This document shows, piece after piece, positions 1 through 9,800 of a stretch of 64,000 bases of DNA (positions are counted from its first letter, which is position 1; every line of letters starts with the position of its first letter). Under the pieces are notes generated by a model. The model saw nothing but the letters and a program-made list of their open reading frames with translations, had not been told where the DNA came from and did no database searches. Source of the DNA: Janthinobacterium rivuli (GTDB taxonomy: Bacteria; Pseudomonadota; Gammaproteobacteria; Burkholderiales; Burkholderiaceae_D); assembly GCF_029690045.1 (NCBI RefSeq), contig NZ_CP121464.1, positions 4,898,001 through 4,962,000 on the forward strand, read 5' to 3'. The translations under genes were made by a program, and so were the position numbers.

Positions 1-3000
1 CCAGGGTATAGCTTTGCGCACCGGTAAACAGGTGCGCATCGGCCGCCTGCACCGTCAAGGTAAAACTGCCACCCGCCGTTGGCGTGCCGCTGAGCAAACC
101 GCTGGCGTTCAAGGTCAGGCCAGCAGGCAGGCTGCCGCTCGACAGCGTGTAGGCATAGGGAGCAACGCCGCCGCTGGCCATCAGTTGCTGGCTGTACGCC
201 GTGGCCACGGTCGCCGCCGGCAAGGTGGCTGGCGTGACCGTGATGGTCGGTGCGGAGACGGTCACGGTATAGCTTCTGCTTGCGCTAAATGGCGCGCCCG
301 TGCCCGTGCTGCTGTCGCTGGCACGCAGGCTGAACGTGAAGCTGCCGGCCACATTCGTCGTGCCGGACAGCACACCGGTGGCAGTGTTCAGGCTCAGGCC
401 GGCCGGCAGGCTGCCGCTGGTCACGCTGAATGTATACGGCGCCGTGCCGCCCGTCGCCGCCAGGGTCGTGCTGTAAGCCGCTTCCGCCGTCGGGTTGGGC
501 AAGCTGGCCGGGGCCAGGCTGACCGTCGGCGCGCCCACGGTGACCGTCACGGTGCCGGGAGCGGACGTGCCGCTGCCATTCGTGGCCGTGTAGCTAAAGC
601 TGTCGCTGCCGCTGTAGCCGGGCGTCGGCGTGTAGGTGATGCTGGTGCCGCTGGCCGTCGCCGTGCCGTGCGCGGGCGCCGCTGCCACGGCCACCGAGCT
701 TGCCGCGCCGCCGCCCAGGTTCAGGGTCACCGGATTGGCGCTGCTGCCGTAAGCCACCGTGGTGGTCACGGCGCCAGCGACAGGCACGGCAATCGCCACC
801 GTGCCGGAATACGCGAGTGCGCCCGAGAACGGCGCGCCTGCGCCGGTGCTGCTGTCGGTGGCGCTGACGGTGAAGCTATAGGCGCCTGCCGTCGTCGGCG
901 TGCCCGACAGGGTGCCGTTTGCCGCCAGGCTCAGGCCCGCAGGCAGGCTGCCAGCGGAAACGGCATAGTTATAGGCTGGCGTGCCGCCCGTGGCGGTGAT
1001 GGCCTGGCTGAAGGCGACGCCGGCCGTCATGGTCGGCAGGGTCGACGGCGCAACGCTGATCGCTGGTGACGCCACCGTCAGCGCGTAGGCGCGCGAACCG
1101 GTGTACGGGCCGCTGCCCGTCGAACTGTCCGTGGCAAGCACGGTGAAGTTGAAGGTACCCACCGCCGTCGGCGTGCCCGACAGCAGGCCCGCGCCGGACA
1201 AGGTTATGCCGGCAGGCAAGGCACCCGCACTGATCGTGTAGGTATAGGGCGCGGCGCCGTTCGCGGCGCTCACGCTCAGGCTGTAGGCCACACCTGCGCC
1301 TGCCACGGGCACGGTGCCTGGCGCCAGCGTCAGGGTGGGCGCGCCGACCATGATCGTCACGGTCGCCGGTGCCGAGGTGCCGACGATATTGGTGGCGGTG
1401 TAAGTGAAGCTGTCAGGCCCGCCATACCCTGGCGTCGGCGTGTAGGTGATGCTGGTGCCGCTGGCACTGGCCGTGCCGTGCGAGGCGCCAGTGGCGATGG
1501 CCACGGAAGTTGCCGCGCCGCCGCTCAGGCTCAAGGTGATCGGGTTGGCGCTGCTGCCATAGGCCACCGAGGCGCTGACGGCGCCCGCAACTGGCGCACC
1601 GAAATAAGTGAACTGATCGGCCGCGCCGGTGGCGCTGGTACCACCAACCGTGGTCACGCGCACATCCACCGTGCCCGTCCCGGCGGGCGCCGTCGCCGTG
1701 ATCTGCGAGGCGCTGTTGACGGTGAAGCCGGCAGCCGACGTGGCGCCGAACGTCACGGCAGTCGCGCCGCTGAAATTCGCGCCTGTGATGATGACCGTGG
1801 TGCCGCCGGTAGCCGGCCCCGTGCCCGGCGAAATACCGCTCACGGCCGGTGCGGCCACATACGTGAACTGGTCGGCCGCACTGGTGGCGCTGGTGCCGCC
1901 AGTCGTGGTGATGCGCACATCCACGGTACCCGTGCCGGCTGGCGCCGTCGCCGTGATCTGCGAGGCGCTGTTGACGGTAAAGCCGGCGGCCGATGTGGCG
2001 CCAAACGTCACCGCCGTCGTGCCGCTGAAATTCGAACCACTGATGATGACCGTGGTGCCGCCCGTAGAAGGACCCGCCGTCGGTGAAATGCTCGTCACTG
2101 CCGGCGCCGCGACAAAGGTGTACTGGTCTGCCGCGCTGGTGGCGCTGGTGCCGCCCGTCGTGGTGACGCGCACGTCGACCGTGCCCGTGCCGCTTGGCGC
2201 CGTCGCCGTGATCTGCGTGGCGCTGTTGACGGTAAAGCCGGCCGCCGACGTGGCGCCGAAGGTCACCGCCGTCGTGCCGCTAAAATTCGAACCGGTGATG
2301 GTGACCGTGGTGCCGCCGCTGGCGGGACCCGCCGTCGGAGAAATGCTGCTCACAGTCGGCACCGCCACGTAGGTAAATTGATCGTTGGCACTCGTGGCGC
2401 TGGTGCCGCCGGCCGAAGTGACGCGCACATCGACCGTGCCTGCGCTGCCCACGGGCGCCGTCGCCGTGATCTGCGTGGCGCTGTTGACCGTAAAGCCGCT
2501 GGCCAATGTGGCGCCAAACGTCACGGCTGTCGTGCCGCTGAAATTCGCCCCCGTGATGATGACGATGGTGCCGCCGGTCGTAGGACCGGAAGTGGGCGAA
2601 ATGCTGCTCACCACCGGCGCTGCCACAAAGGTAAATTGATCGGCGGCGCTGGTGGCGCTGGTGCCGCCGAGCGAAGTGACGCGCACGTCCACCGTACCTG
2701 TACCGGCGGGTGCCGTCGCCGTGATCTGCGTGGCGCTGTTGACCGTAAAGCCGATGGCCGACGTGGCGCCGAAGGTCACCGCCGTCGTCGTGCTGAAACC
2801 CGTACCGGTGATGATGACGGTGCTGCCGCCCGTAGCCGGGCCGGCAGTGGGCGAAATGCTCGTCACCGTCGGTGCGGCCACAAAGGTGAACTGGTCCGCG
2901 GCGCTGGTAGCGCTGGTGCCGCCCGTCGTCGTGACGCGCACGTCGACCGTGCCGCTGCTGCCAGCTGGCGCCGTCGCCGTGATCTGCGTGGCGCTGTTGA

Positions 3001-4396
3001 CGGTGAAGCCGGTGGCGGGAGTCGCGCCAAAGGTCACTGCCGTGGCGCCGGTAAAGCCCGTGCCCGTGATGATGACGCTACTGCCGCCGGCGGTAGGACC
3101 TGCCGTGGGCGAAATGCTGGTGACCGTTGGCGCAGGAATATACGTGAACTGGTTGGCGGCGCCGGTGGCGCTGGTGCCGCCGCTGGCGGTGACGGTCACG
3201 TTCACGGTGCCGGCGCTGCCCGCTGGCGAGGTGGCGGTCATGGTCGTGGCATTGACGACGGTGACGGCGACGCCATTGTTGGCGCCAAACTTCAGCGCCG
3301 TGACGCCCGTAAAGCCGGTACCGGTAATGGTGACGGCAGTGCCGCCAGAGGCTGGGCCGGACGCCGGCGTCACGCCAGTGATGGTCGGCGGCGGCTGGGC
3401 GTTGATCACCAGGGAATAGCTTCTGGACGTGTTGTACGGTCCGTTGCCGCCCGTGACATCGGTGGATTTGATCACAAAGTTATAGGTGCCCAGGGCGGTG
3501 GGCGTGCCCGAAATCAGGCCGCTGCTCGACATGTTCAGGCCTGTGGGCAAGGCACCCGACTCCACCACATAGGTATAGGGCGCGGTGCCATTCGCGGTCG
3601 ACATCTGCTGGCTGTAGGGCGTCGCCAGACCTCCCGCCGTCAGGGTGGTGGGCGTGATGGACAAGATCGGTATGGCGATCGACACGGAATAGTTCTTGAT
3701 GACCACTTGCGGCGTGCCCGGGGTCGTATCGGTGACCTTGACGCTGAACACATAGGCGCCGGTCGCCGTCACGGTACCGGAAATCACGCCGCTCGGCGAC
3801 ACGCTGATGCCAGGGGGCCAGGTTCCCGAGTCAGGCGCGTAAGTGTAGGGAGCGACGCCACCGCTCGCCGACATGGCCTGGCTGTACGGCACGCCGATCA
3901 CGGGTGGCGTCAAACTGCCCGGCGACACGGTGAAGGCTGCAGCGGGAGGTAAAACGGTGACCGTAAAAGTCACTTCCTGGCTATCCTCGTCGAACAGGAT
4001 AAAGCTGTCGGACAGCGCCCCGTCACCATTATTGATATAGGTGGCGATGCCATCGCTGTTATTGACGAGGCCTGTAATGGTGCCGTGCAAGGGCGTCGCG
4101 TTATTGTCAATCAGGCCGAATCCGCTGCAGGACGACAGGTCGATGATATGCGAGCCGCCCGAGGCGACTGAAAAACTCTGGCTGGCCGTACATTTCACGC
4201 TCGGCAAGGCCTGCGCCGGATTGGCGACGAACGCCAGCACCAGCAAGCAAAGCGAAGCGAAGCACTGCGCAAAACGGCAAGATACCGACGTCACGGCGGG
4301 CGCGCGATTCGGCATTCGCTTGCGATTTCCAGCAAACAAAGCGAGCAGAAAAGAAAATGCCGGGCGGCCAATAATATCGTTGCAAGTACGCAACAT
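1..4396 (-). CDS. Giant secreted Ig-like/IPT repeat protein, partial (C-terminus off left edge)
   Basis: An open frame runs without a stop from ATG 4396 to base 1, at least 1465 codons. The start is supported by GGAG six bases upstream. An N-terminal extension of about 45 residues precedes a hydrophobic segment (LCLLVLAFVANPAQA), a likely signal peptide. Next come an Ala/Ser/Gly-rich N-domain, two putative-Ig (He_PIG-like) modules with the G-x-L-S/P-G-L-S pattern, seven IPT/TIG modules of about 86 aa, and then alternating cadherin-like AYGSSANP modules and He_PIG modules. The repeats closely match the complete protein at 6860-13129, so a C-terminal autotransporter barrel is expected outside the window (inference). 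Likely role: surface-exposed adhesin or biofilm protein. The function is unproven. Confidence 0.85.
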   Translation of the reverse strand, partial: MLRTCNDIIGRPAFSFLLALFAGNRKRMPNRAPAVTSVSCRFAQCFASLCLLVLAFVANPAQALPSVKCTASQSFSVASGGSHIIDLSSCSGFGLIDNNATPLHGTITGLVNNSDGIATYINNGDGALSDSFILFDEDSQEVTFTVTVLPPAAAFTVSPGSLTPPVIGVPYSQAMSASGGVAPYTYAPDSGTWPPGISVSPSGVISGTVTATGAYVFSVKVTDTTPGTPQVVIKNYSVSIAIPILSITPTTLTAGGLATPYSQQMSTANGTAPYTYVVESGALPTGLNMSSSGLISGTPTALGTYNFVIKSTDVTGGNGPYNTSRSYSLVINAQPPPTITGVTPASGPASGGTAVTITGTGFTGVTALKFGANNGVAVTVVNATTMTATSPAGSAGTVNVTVTASGGTSATGAANQFTYIPAPTVTSISPTAGPTAGGSSVIITGTGFTGATAVTFGATPATGFTVNSATQITATAPAGSSGTVDVRVTTTGGTSATSAADQFTFVAAPTVTSISPTAGPATGGSTVIITGTGFSTTTAVTFGATSAIGFTVNSATQITATAPAGTGTVDVRVTSLGGTSATSAADQFTFVAAPVVSSISPTSGPTTGGTIVIITGANFSGTTAVTFGATLASGFTVNSATQITATAPVGSAGTVDVRVTSAGGTSATSANDQFTYVAVPTVSSISPTAGPASGGTTVTITGSNFSGTTAVTFGATSAAGFTVNSATQITATAPSGTGTVDVRVTTTGGTSATSAADQYTFVAAPAVTSISPTAGPSTGGTTVIISGSNFSGTTAVTFGATSAAGFTVNSASQITATAPAGTGTVDVRITTTGGTSATSAADQFTYVAAPAVSGISPGTGPATGGTTVIITGANFSGATAVTFGATSAAGFTVNSASQITATAPAGTGTVDVRVTTVGGTSATGAADQFTYFGAPVAGAVSASVAYGSSANPITLSLSGGAATSVAIATGASHGTASASGTSITYTPTPGYGGPDSFTYTATNIVGTSAPATVTIMVGAPTLTLAPGTVPVAGAGVAYSLSVSAANGAAPYTYTISAGALPAGITLSGAGLLSGTPTAVGTFNFTVLATDSSTGSGPYTGSRAYALTVASPAISVAPSTLPTMTAGVAFSQAITATGGTPAYNYAVSAGSLPAGLSLAANGTLSGTPTTAGAYSFTVSATDSSTGAGAPFSGALAYSGTVAIAVPVAGAVTTTVAYGSSANPVTLNLGGGAASSVAVAAAPAHGTATASGTSITYTPTPGYSGSDSFSYTATNGSGTSAPGTVTVTVGAPTVSLAPASLPNPTAEAAYSTTLAATGGTAPYTFSVTSGSLPAGLSLNTATGVLSGTTNVAGSFTFSLRASDSSTGTGAPFSASRSYTVTVSAPTITVTPATLPAATVATAYSQQLMASGGVAPYAYTLSSGSLPAGLTLNASGLLSGTPTAGGSFTLTVQAADAHLFTGAQSYTL
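355..811 (-). repeat. Block nearly identical to 9295-9751 in the second giant gene
   Basis: Comparing 355-811 with 9295-9751 at a constant offset of 8940, I count by eye roughly 23 differences over 457 bases. Two stretches of about 60 bases (541-600 and 721-780) are identical. The block covers the end of one He_PIG module and a full AYGSSANP module. The similarity drops sharply to the left of 355. Confidence 0.75.
1606..3405 (-). repeat. Seven tandem IPT/TIG-encoding repeats of about 252-260 bp
   Basis: Within the giant gene, a recurring unit has boundaries near 1606, 1860, 2111, 2370, 2628, 2880, 3140 and 3395. Each unit encodes a module with ISP-x-x-GP-x-x-GGT at the start, then VTFGATSAAGFTVNSAS, then ITATAPAGTGTVDVRVTT. 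This is the typical layout of IPT/TIG immunoglobulin-like folds. Neighbouring units are strongly similar at DNA level, so unit number could vary by unequal recombination. Confidence 0.8.
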
Positions 4397-4593
4397 AGTT
4401 TCTCCAATACAGAGTTTTTCAGACGAAATTCAGACAAAAATGAGGGTGATTTCAGGCCGCCAGCGATGCTAATTACGAGCTCTTCCAGAGTGCCAACAGG
4501 TGTTGACGCTTGCCATATGACAACGTATGCTACTCCGAGATTTCAATAAAGTAACTATAACAAAAAGGGTTTTTCAAAACGCAAGATTGATTA

Positions 4594-4617
4594 CAAATGG
4601 AAAATATTTCCCATTTG
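4594..4617. promoter_or_regulatory. 24-bp near-perfect palindrome upstream of the collar genes
   Basis: The arms CAAATGG and CCATTTG flank an AAATATTT core. Only the pair 4601/4610 mismatches. It lies about 33 bases before the first collar start codon, in the AT-rich 253-base divergent intergenic region (4397-4649) between the giant protein gene and the collar genes. Its size and position fit a dimeric regulator operator. No matching regulator gene is adjacent, and no clear -35/-10 pair was identified. Confidence 0.5.
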
Positions 4618-4649
4618 AAATTTAATGCTATTCCAACCGTGGGAGAACG

Positions 4650-5183
4650 ATGATGGCTGATGTGTACCTAGGACAAATCATGATGGGCGGCTTCAATTTT
4701 GCGCCGCGTGGCTTTGCAGCATGTAACGGGCAAATGCTGCCTATTGCGCAGAATCAGGCGCTGTTTTCGCTGCTGGGCACCGCTTACGGGGGGAATGGCA
4801 GCACCACCTTTGCCTTGCCTAATTTGCAAGGCTGCACTCCTGTGGGAGCTGGCAGTTCGGTGGATGGTTCCTGGCAACCCGCGCCTTATCAGACCGGCAC
4901 GCGGGCGGGGCAGGAGACTGTCACCTTGCTACCGACCCAAATTCCGCCGCACACGCATGCGGCCAATGCGGTGACGACGCCCGGCACCTCGAAAAATCCC
5001 ACGAATACCGTGTTTGGCGGCAGTGGCGCGGAATCCATCTACGGTTCGGCCGGACCGCAAGTCACCCTGTCCGGCCAGACCCTGGCGTTGGCCGGTGGCA
5101 ACCAGGCGCATCCCAACATGCAGCCGTTCTCGGTCATCAACTTCAATATCGCCTTGAACGGTATCTTCCCGTCGCGCAACTAA
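4650..5183 (+). CDS. Phage tail collar domain protein (copy 1)
   Basis: 177 aa. The N-terminus is a Collar domain (MADVYLGQIMMGGFNFAPRG, then ACNGQMLPIAQNQALFSLLG and YGGNGSTTFALPNLQG), followed by a Gly/Thr-rich middle with PPHTHAANA and a conserved C-terminal NMQPFSVINFNIALNGIFP. This is the microcystin-dependent-protein type of single-domain collar protein. It has no signal peptide. GGGAG precedes the tandem ATG codons at 4650/4653. It is first of three same-strand paralogues of identical length. Such proteins are named tail proteins by homology, but no other phage gene is nearby, so a role in a cellular surface or contractile structure is possible. The function is not known from sequence. 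Confidence 0.88.
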   Translation: MMADVYLGQIMMGGFNFAPRGFAACNGQMLPIAQNQALFSLLGTAYGGNGSTTFALPNLQGCTPVGAGSSVDGSWQPAPYQTGTRAGQETVTLLPTQIPPHTHAANAVTTPGTSKNPTNTVFGGSGAESIYGSAGPQVTLSGQTLALAGGNQAHPNMQPFSVINFNIALNGIFPSRN

Positions 5184-5213
5184 CGAATCAGCCACTTCTT
5201 ACGGAGCATAGTC

Positions 5214-5747
5214 ATGACCACACCCTATGTCGGCGAAATTCGCCTGTTTTCCTTTCCGCGCATTCCCAGCGGCTGGTTCGCCTGCGACGGCAGCCTGAAA
5301 CCGATCTCCGAATACGAAGTACTGTACGTCCTGCTGGGGACCACCTACGGCGGCGACGGCGTCACCACCTTTGCCGTGCCCGACCTGCGCGGCCAGGTTC
5401 CCCTGCACATGGGAACCGGCCCCGGCCTGAGCAGCCGCGTGATCGGACAACGCAGCGGCAGCGAATCGGTGACCCTGCTGCCGACCCAGCTGCCTTTGCA
5501 TACGCACCCGTTCAATGTGAACAGCACCCTGGCAACGGCGAATGTGCCGGCGGCCAACTTGCTGCTGACGGCCCCGTCGAATAACGACAAGATGTACACG
5601 AGCGACCTGACCGGCCTGACCGCCTATGCACTGGCACCGGCCGCCACGGGCGCGACAGGCGGCAACCTGCCGCACGAGAACACCATGCCAACCCTGACGG
5701 CCTCATTTTGCATCGCATGGGCAGGCATTTTCCCATCCCAGCAATAA
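5214..5747 (+). CDS. Phage tail collar domain protein (copy 2)
   Basis: 177 aa, starting 30 bases after copy 1 with GGAG seven bases before ATG. The collar core reads YVGEIRLFSFPRIPSGWFAC, EYEVLYVLLGTTYGGDG and TFAVPDLRGQVPLHMG. The C-terminal signature is NTMPTLTASFCIAWAGIFPS. It is the most diverged of the three in the N-terminal strand (LFSFPRIPSGW instead of GFNF-P-G). It is presumably co-transcribed with copies 1 and 3. The middle region, where the three differ most, is where specificity would sit if they are binding proteins (inference). Confidence 0.88.
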   Translation: MTTPYVGEIRLFSFPRIPSGWFACDGSLKPISEYEVLYVLLGTTYGGDGVTTFAVPDLRGQVPLHMGTGPGLSSRVIGQRSGSESVTLLPTQLPLHTHPFNVNSTLATANVPAANLLLTAPSNNDKMYTSDLTGLTAYALAPAATGATGGNLPHENTMPTLTASFCIAWAGIFPSQQ

Positions 5748-5795
5748 CAGCCGGCACGCAAGCGCAGCCCATAAAATCGATCAGGAGAACCTACC

Positions 5796-6329
5796 GTGAC
5801 ATCACCATACCTTGGCGAGATACAAGTCTTCGGCTTCAATTTCACACCCTACGGATGGGCCAGCTGCAATGGCGCCACCCTGCAAATCCAGCAATACAGC
5901 GCGCTGTTTTCCTTGATCGGCACGCAGTATGGCGGCAATGGCACCACCACCTTCCAGTTGCCCAACTTCACGGGACGCGCGCCCTGCAGCCAGGGACAAG
6001 GACCAGGCCTGACACCGCGCGTGATGGGCGAAACCTTCGGCACCAACAGTGTCACGTTGAACGCCACGGAGATGCCGAACCACAGCCATCAACTCAATGT
6101 GTACCGCCAGCCCACCGCCGCCCTGCAGCACAACACGCCGCTTTCGGGCGATGGCTTGATTGCGCTTGGCGGCACGTCCGCGTTCGTGCCGACGGCGCCA
6201 CCCAATGTATCGCTGTCCCCGTCCACGATCGGTAGTGCCGGTGGCGGACAGGCGCACGAAAACCGCCAGCCGATGCTGGCGGTCAATTTCTGCATCGCGC
6301 TGCAAGGCGAGTTTCCGTCATTCGACTAA
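5796..6329 (+). CDS. Phage tail collar domain protein (copy 3)
   Basis: 177 aa with a GTG start at 5796, supported by AGGAG eight bases upstream. The collar core reads YLGEIQVFGFNFTPYGWASC, QQYSALFSLIGTQYGGNG and TFQLPNFTGRAPCSQGQG, and the C-terminus is NRQPMLAVNFCIALQGEFPS. It is the last gene of the tandem triplet. A GC-rich hairpin follows 17 bases after the stop. Its exact length match to the other two argues for duplication with divergence under length constraint. Confidence 0.88.
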   Translation: MTSPYLGEIQVFGFNFTPYGWASCNGATLQIQQYSALFSLIGTQYGGNGTTTFQLPNFTGRAPCSQGQGPGLTPRVMGETFGTNSVTLNATEMPNHSHQLNVYRQPTAALQHNTPLSGDGLIALGGTSAFVPTAPPNVSLSPSTIGSAGGGQAHENRQPMLAVNFCIALQGEFPSFD

Positions 6330-6345
6330 GTTGGATTACCCCAGG

Positions 6346-6374
6346 CAGGCGGCGCCATCGCGGCGCCGCCCTGC
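6346..6374. terminator. GC-rich hairpin between convergent genes
   Basis: GCAGGCGGCGCC and GGCGCCGCCCTGC pair around the loop ATCGC, with one bulged base. It sits between the convergent collar copy 3 and the DUF6916 gene. It has no T-run, so termination is inferred from position and stem strength. Confidence 0.5.
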
Positions 6375-6398
6375 CCTTCCCTACTCCCCATACCGGCC

Positions 6399-6701
6399 TC
6401 AGTTGAATACGGCCTGGTACAGAAAACCGTGGCTGTCGCGCGCCACCGGCACCAGAAAAATACCCACCTCGCCAAACGCCTCATGCTGCATCTGGAAGAT
6501 TTTCTGGTTGAACAGGATGGGCGAGCTATGGTGAAACAACAGGCTGAACGGCTTGCGCATCAAGCCCTCCAGGGTCGCTGACGGCAGCGGCTGCACTTCT
6601 TTCAGGACAAAGGCGGCATTGCCGTCACTGGCCGCAATAAACGTCTCATTGATGCGCGCGGCAAAATGTTCGAGGGTCAGGACATTCATCATTCCAGGCA
6701 T
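6399..6701 (-). CDS. Small DUF6916-type protein
   Basis: 100 aa. It begins MPGMMNVLTLEHFAARINET, then has a central PFSLLFHHSSPILFNQKIF and a C-terminal GEVGIFLVPVARDSHGFLYQ, ending in AVFN. This matches my memory of the DUF6916 family, which often sits next to collar proteins. The family name is recalled, not searched. GGA five bases before ATG 6701 supports that start; ATG 6692 or 6689 are alternatives. It has no signal peptide or transmembrane segment. It converges on the collar triplet. A chaperone or structural partner role for the collar proteins is speculation from neighbourhood only. Confidence 0.7.
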   Translation of the reverse strand: MPGMMNVLTLEHFAARINETFIAASDGNAAFVLKEVQPLPSATLEGLMRKPFSLLFHHSSPILFNQKIFQMQHEAFGEVGIFLVPVARDSHGFLYQAVFN

Positions 6702-6735
6702 TCCATTCCGTAAGCAGTGTGGTCAAGACGATGTC

Positions 6736-6773
6736 TGATTCTAATGGAATCATTGCCGCCCTGGCACGGCAAT
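6736..6773. other. Two adjacent small inverted repeats
   Basis: TGATTC/GAATCA with a 5-base loop (6736-6752) is directly followed by ATTGCCG/CGGCAAT with an 8-base loop (6752-6773). They lie between the DUF6916 start and the autotransporter 3' end, so they could belong to the DUF6916 leader or promoter. I see no clear promoter here. Confidence 0.3.
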
Positions 6774-6799
6774 GACATGAAAAAACCATCCCCCGCATG

Positions 6800-6838
6800 C
6801 GCCACGGGGCGGGAGCAAGCCGCTCCCGCCCCGTGGCG
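6800..6838 (-). terminator. Strong terminator hairpin after the autotransporter gene
   Basis: A perfect stem of about 17 bp (GCCACGGGGCGGGAGC and its complement, extended by one C-G pair) has a 5-base loop. It begins about 21 bases after the minus-strand stop at 6860. A run of six T lies further downstream on the minus strand. Confidence 0.7.
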
Positions 6839-6859
6839 TCACTTCCTTGATGCGCAGCC

Positions 6860-9800
6860 CTACTTGAGCGGCATGGCGATACCGAACATCACCGACTGGG
6901 TCCGTCCGCTATCGATGTTCAGATTGCTGTTGTAGTCCAGTGTAATCGTCATGCCATTCGACAGCAGCAGTTTCACGCCCAGCCCCGCCGTCCAGTTGCC
7001 CGTCTGCTGCGGCACCGTGCGGATCACGTACACGGGGCCATCCGCCGCCAGGTCGGCATACGCCAGGCGCGCATCGTCGGCGCCCTGGAACTGGTGCCGG
7101 TACTCGAGCCGCGCGCGCGGGAACCATGTGCCCAGACCGCCCACATAGATGCCCTCGGCCCGGACGCCCAGCGCGCCGATGCGCGAACGCACGGTCTGCT
7201 TGAAGTAGCTCAGCGCGTTAATGCCCGCCGCCTTCTCCGTGTACGGATCAAGCTTGGCCGACATCAGTTCCACGCGGCCATACGGCGACCACATCCAGGT
7301 TTCCTGGCGCATCTCGATACCGCCGACCAGCGCGCCAAACACCTGCTTGCCGTCGCGCTCGCCCGTGGCGAAACCGCTGCCGTCACTCAGGTAGCGCGAG
7401 GCGTCGTATTGCAGGGTGCCGTAGCCGAGCACGCCGTCAAGGAAGACGCCCTTGCTCGGACGCAGGCTGCCATACACGGCCGCCACGGCGCTGTCGGCCG
7501 TGCTGCGGCTGCCGTTCTGGCCCACGTCGCTGCGGTCATGGCTGAAACCGGCGCCCACGCCCAGGGTGGCCAGGTCGCTGAGGCGGTAGTCGCCGCCCAC
7601 GCTGACACCATTCGTGCGGAAACGGAAACCCGTCTCGCGGCCATTCACATAGTGCTGGCCGAAGTCCACCGCGCCACCGAGCCACAGCGACAACGCCTGC
7701 TTCTGCGTGTCCGGCTTTTGCGGCATGTCGGGCAAACCGCTGGTGGCGCCACTGACGTCCACCTGCTGCCGCTCGCTGCTGAAACCTGTGTCAACCTGAC
7801 GCAAGGCCGCCTTGCGCATGAACGGTTTCACGGCCGTGCCGAACACGCGGTCCGCTTCGTCCGCCTGCCAGCGCGCCAGCGCCGCCGTCGGATTGCCGCT
7901 GTCGTTCGGCGGCGTCAGGCTCAGGCCAAAGTTCGAACGTCCCCAGCCATCGCCATGCAGGCTTTCCAGGCGCTGCGTGAAGTTCGACAGCTGCGCGCTG
8001 GCAAAGCGCCGCGCCGCATCGGCTTGCGCCGCCTGCAGGCCGATCACTTCCGGATCGACAGACGGGTCGCGCCGCGCCGTCACGGTCACGTTGACCACAC
8101 CCGGCTTCGAGGTGGCATACGCATTGCTCAGGGTATAGCTGACCACGGCCGCGCCGGCGAACTTGCCCGAGGCCGCAAAGCTCAGCTGGTACGACGGCTT
8201 GCCGGCCGTGCCGACATCGCGCACCACCGCCTTGCCCGCTTCCGCCGGCGCCACGCTCAGGACATTCGCCGCCGTGAACGGGCCGCCCGTGGCGCCCGCC
8301 GTCAGGTCGACGGTGACCGTCAGGCCGGCCACCACCGTGGCACTCTGGCTGAGCACTTGCGGCATCGGATTGACGGCTATCGTCGACGTCACCGGCGCCG
8401 AGGTGCCGAAGGCGTTCGACACGGTGTAGCCGATGCGGATCTCGCCGCTGGTGTTGATGCCTGGCGTGTAGACGATGTCCATACCATTGACCACCGCCGT
8501 GCCGCTGGCCGGCTGCGTGGTAATCGCCACCGCCGTGAACGGCCCGCCCGTCGCGCCTTGCGTCACGTTCAAGGTCACCGGCGTGCCGGCCAGCACCGTC
8601 GCCGTCTTGGCGACCGGGACCGGCACCGGCTGCGGCGCCACCGTCAGGCTGACCGTGGCCGGCGCGGACGTGCCGCCCGGGCCCGTCGCCGTGTAGCTGA
8701 AGGCGTCAGGGCCGAAGTAGTTCGCATTCGGCACATACATCACCTTGAAAGAGCGGCCGCTGCCGCCGCCCGCCGCGCCGCTCGACACCACCGTGACGGT
8801 GCCGTGCTGCGGCGGCGTGACGATGGTCACTGCCGTGATCGGGCTGCCATCCGTGGACGCGATGGTCAGGCTCACTTCCTGGTTGGACGAGGTGGTCGCC
8901 GTTTCATTCGGCACCGGCGGCGGCGCCTGGTTCACCTGCAGGGTCAGCGCCTGCTGCACCGTGAACTGATGCGCATCCTTCGCTTGCAAGGTAAAGGCAA
9001 AGCTGCCCGCCACGGTCGGCGTGCCGATGACGATACCCGTCGCCGCATTGAGCACCAGGCCGGTCGGCAAGGCGCCGCCGCTCACGGAATATGCGTACGG
9101 AGCGACACCGCCAGCGGCCGTGAATGTCTGGCTATACGCGTCGCCGGCGCGGATCGCCGCCAGGCTGGCCGGCGTCAGGGTCAATACCGGCGCCGCCACG
9201 GCCAGGGTGTAGCTGTTGGTCGCGCTGAACGGCGCGCCCGCACCCGTGCTGCTGTCGGTGACCTTGATGCTGAACGGGAAGCTGCCCGCCACATTCGTCG
9301 TGCCGGACAGCACGCCGGTGGCCGTGTTCAGACTCAGGCCGGCCGGCAGGCTGCCGCTGGTCACGCTGAATGTATACGGCGCCGTGCCGCCCGCCGCCGT
9401 CAGGGTCGTGCTGTAAGCCGCTTCCGCCGCTGGGTTGGGCAAGCTGGCTGGCGCCAGGCTGACCGTCGGCGCGCCCACGGTGACCGTCACGGTGCCGGGA
9501 GCGGACGTGCCGCTGCCATTCGTGGCCGTGTAGCTAAAGCTGTCGCTGCCGCTGTAACCTGGCGTCGGCGTGTAGGTGATGCTGGTGCCGCTGGCCGTCG
9601 CCGTGCCATGACTGGCGCCGGAAGCCACCGCCACCGAGCTTGCCGCGCCGCCGCCCAGGTTCAGGGTCACCGGATTGGCGCTGCTGCCGTAAGCCACCGT
9701 GGTGGTCACGGCGCCAGCGACGGGCACGGCGATCGCCACCGTGCCGGAATAGGCATGGGCGTTTGTATATGGTCCACTGCCGGTGCTGCTGTCCGTGGCG

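Noticed and set aside
1606-3405. Regular DNA repeats as a CRISPR array
   Set aside because: Units are about 255 bp, protein-coding and similar throughout; no short repeat/spacer pattern, and no cas genes.
2378-3952. Long plus-strand open frame opposite the IPT repeats
   Set aside because: Antisense to a clear secreted repeat protein, with compositionally biased sequence.
4650-6329. Prophage called from the collar proteins
   Set aside because: No other phage gene is within the window; collar-domain proteins also occur in non-phage contexts.
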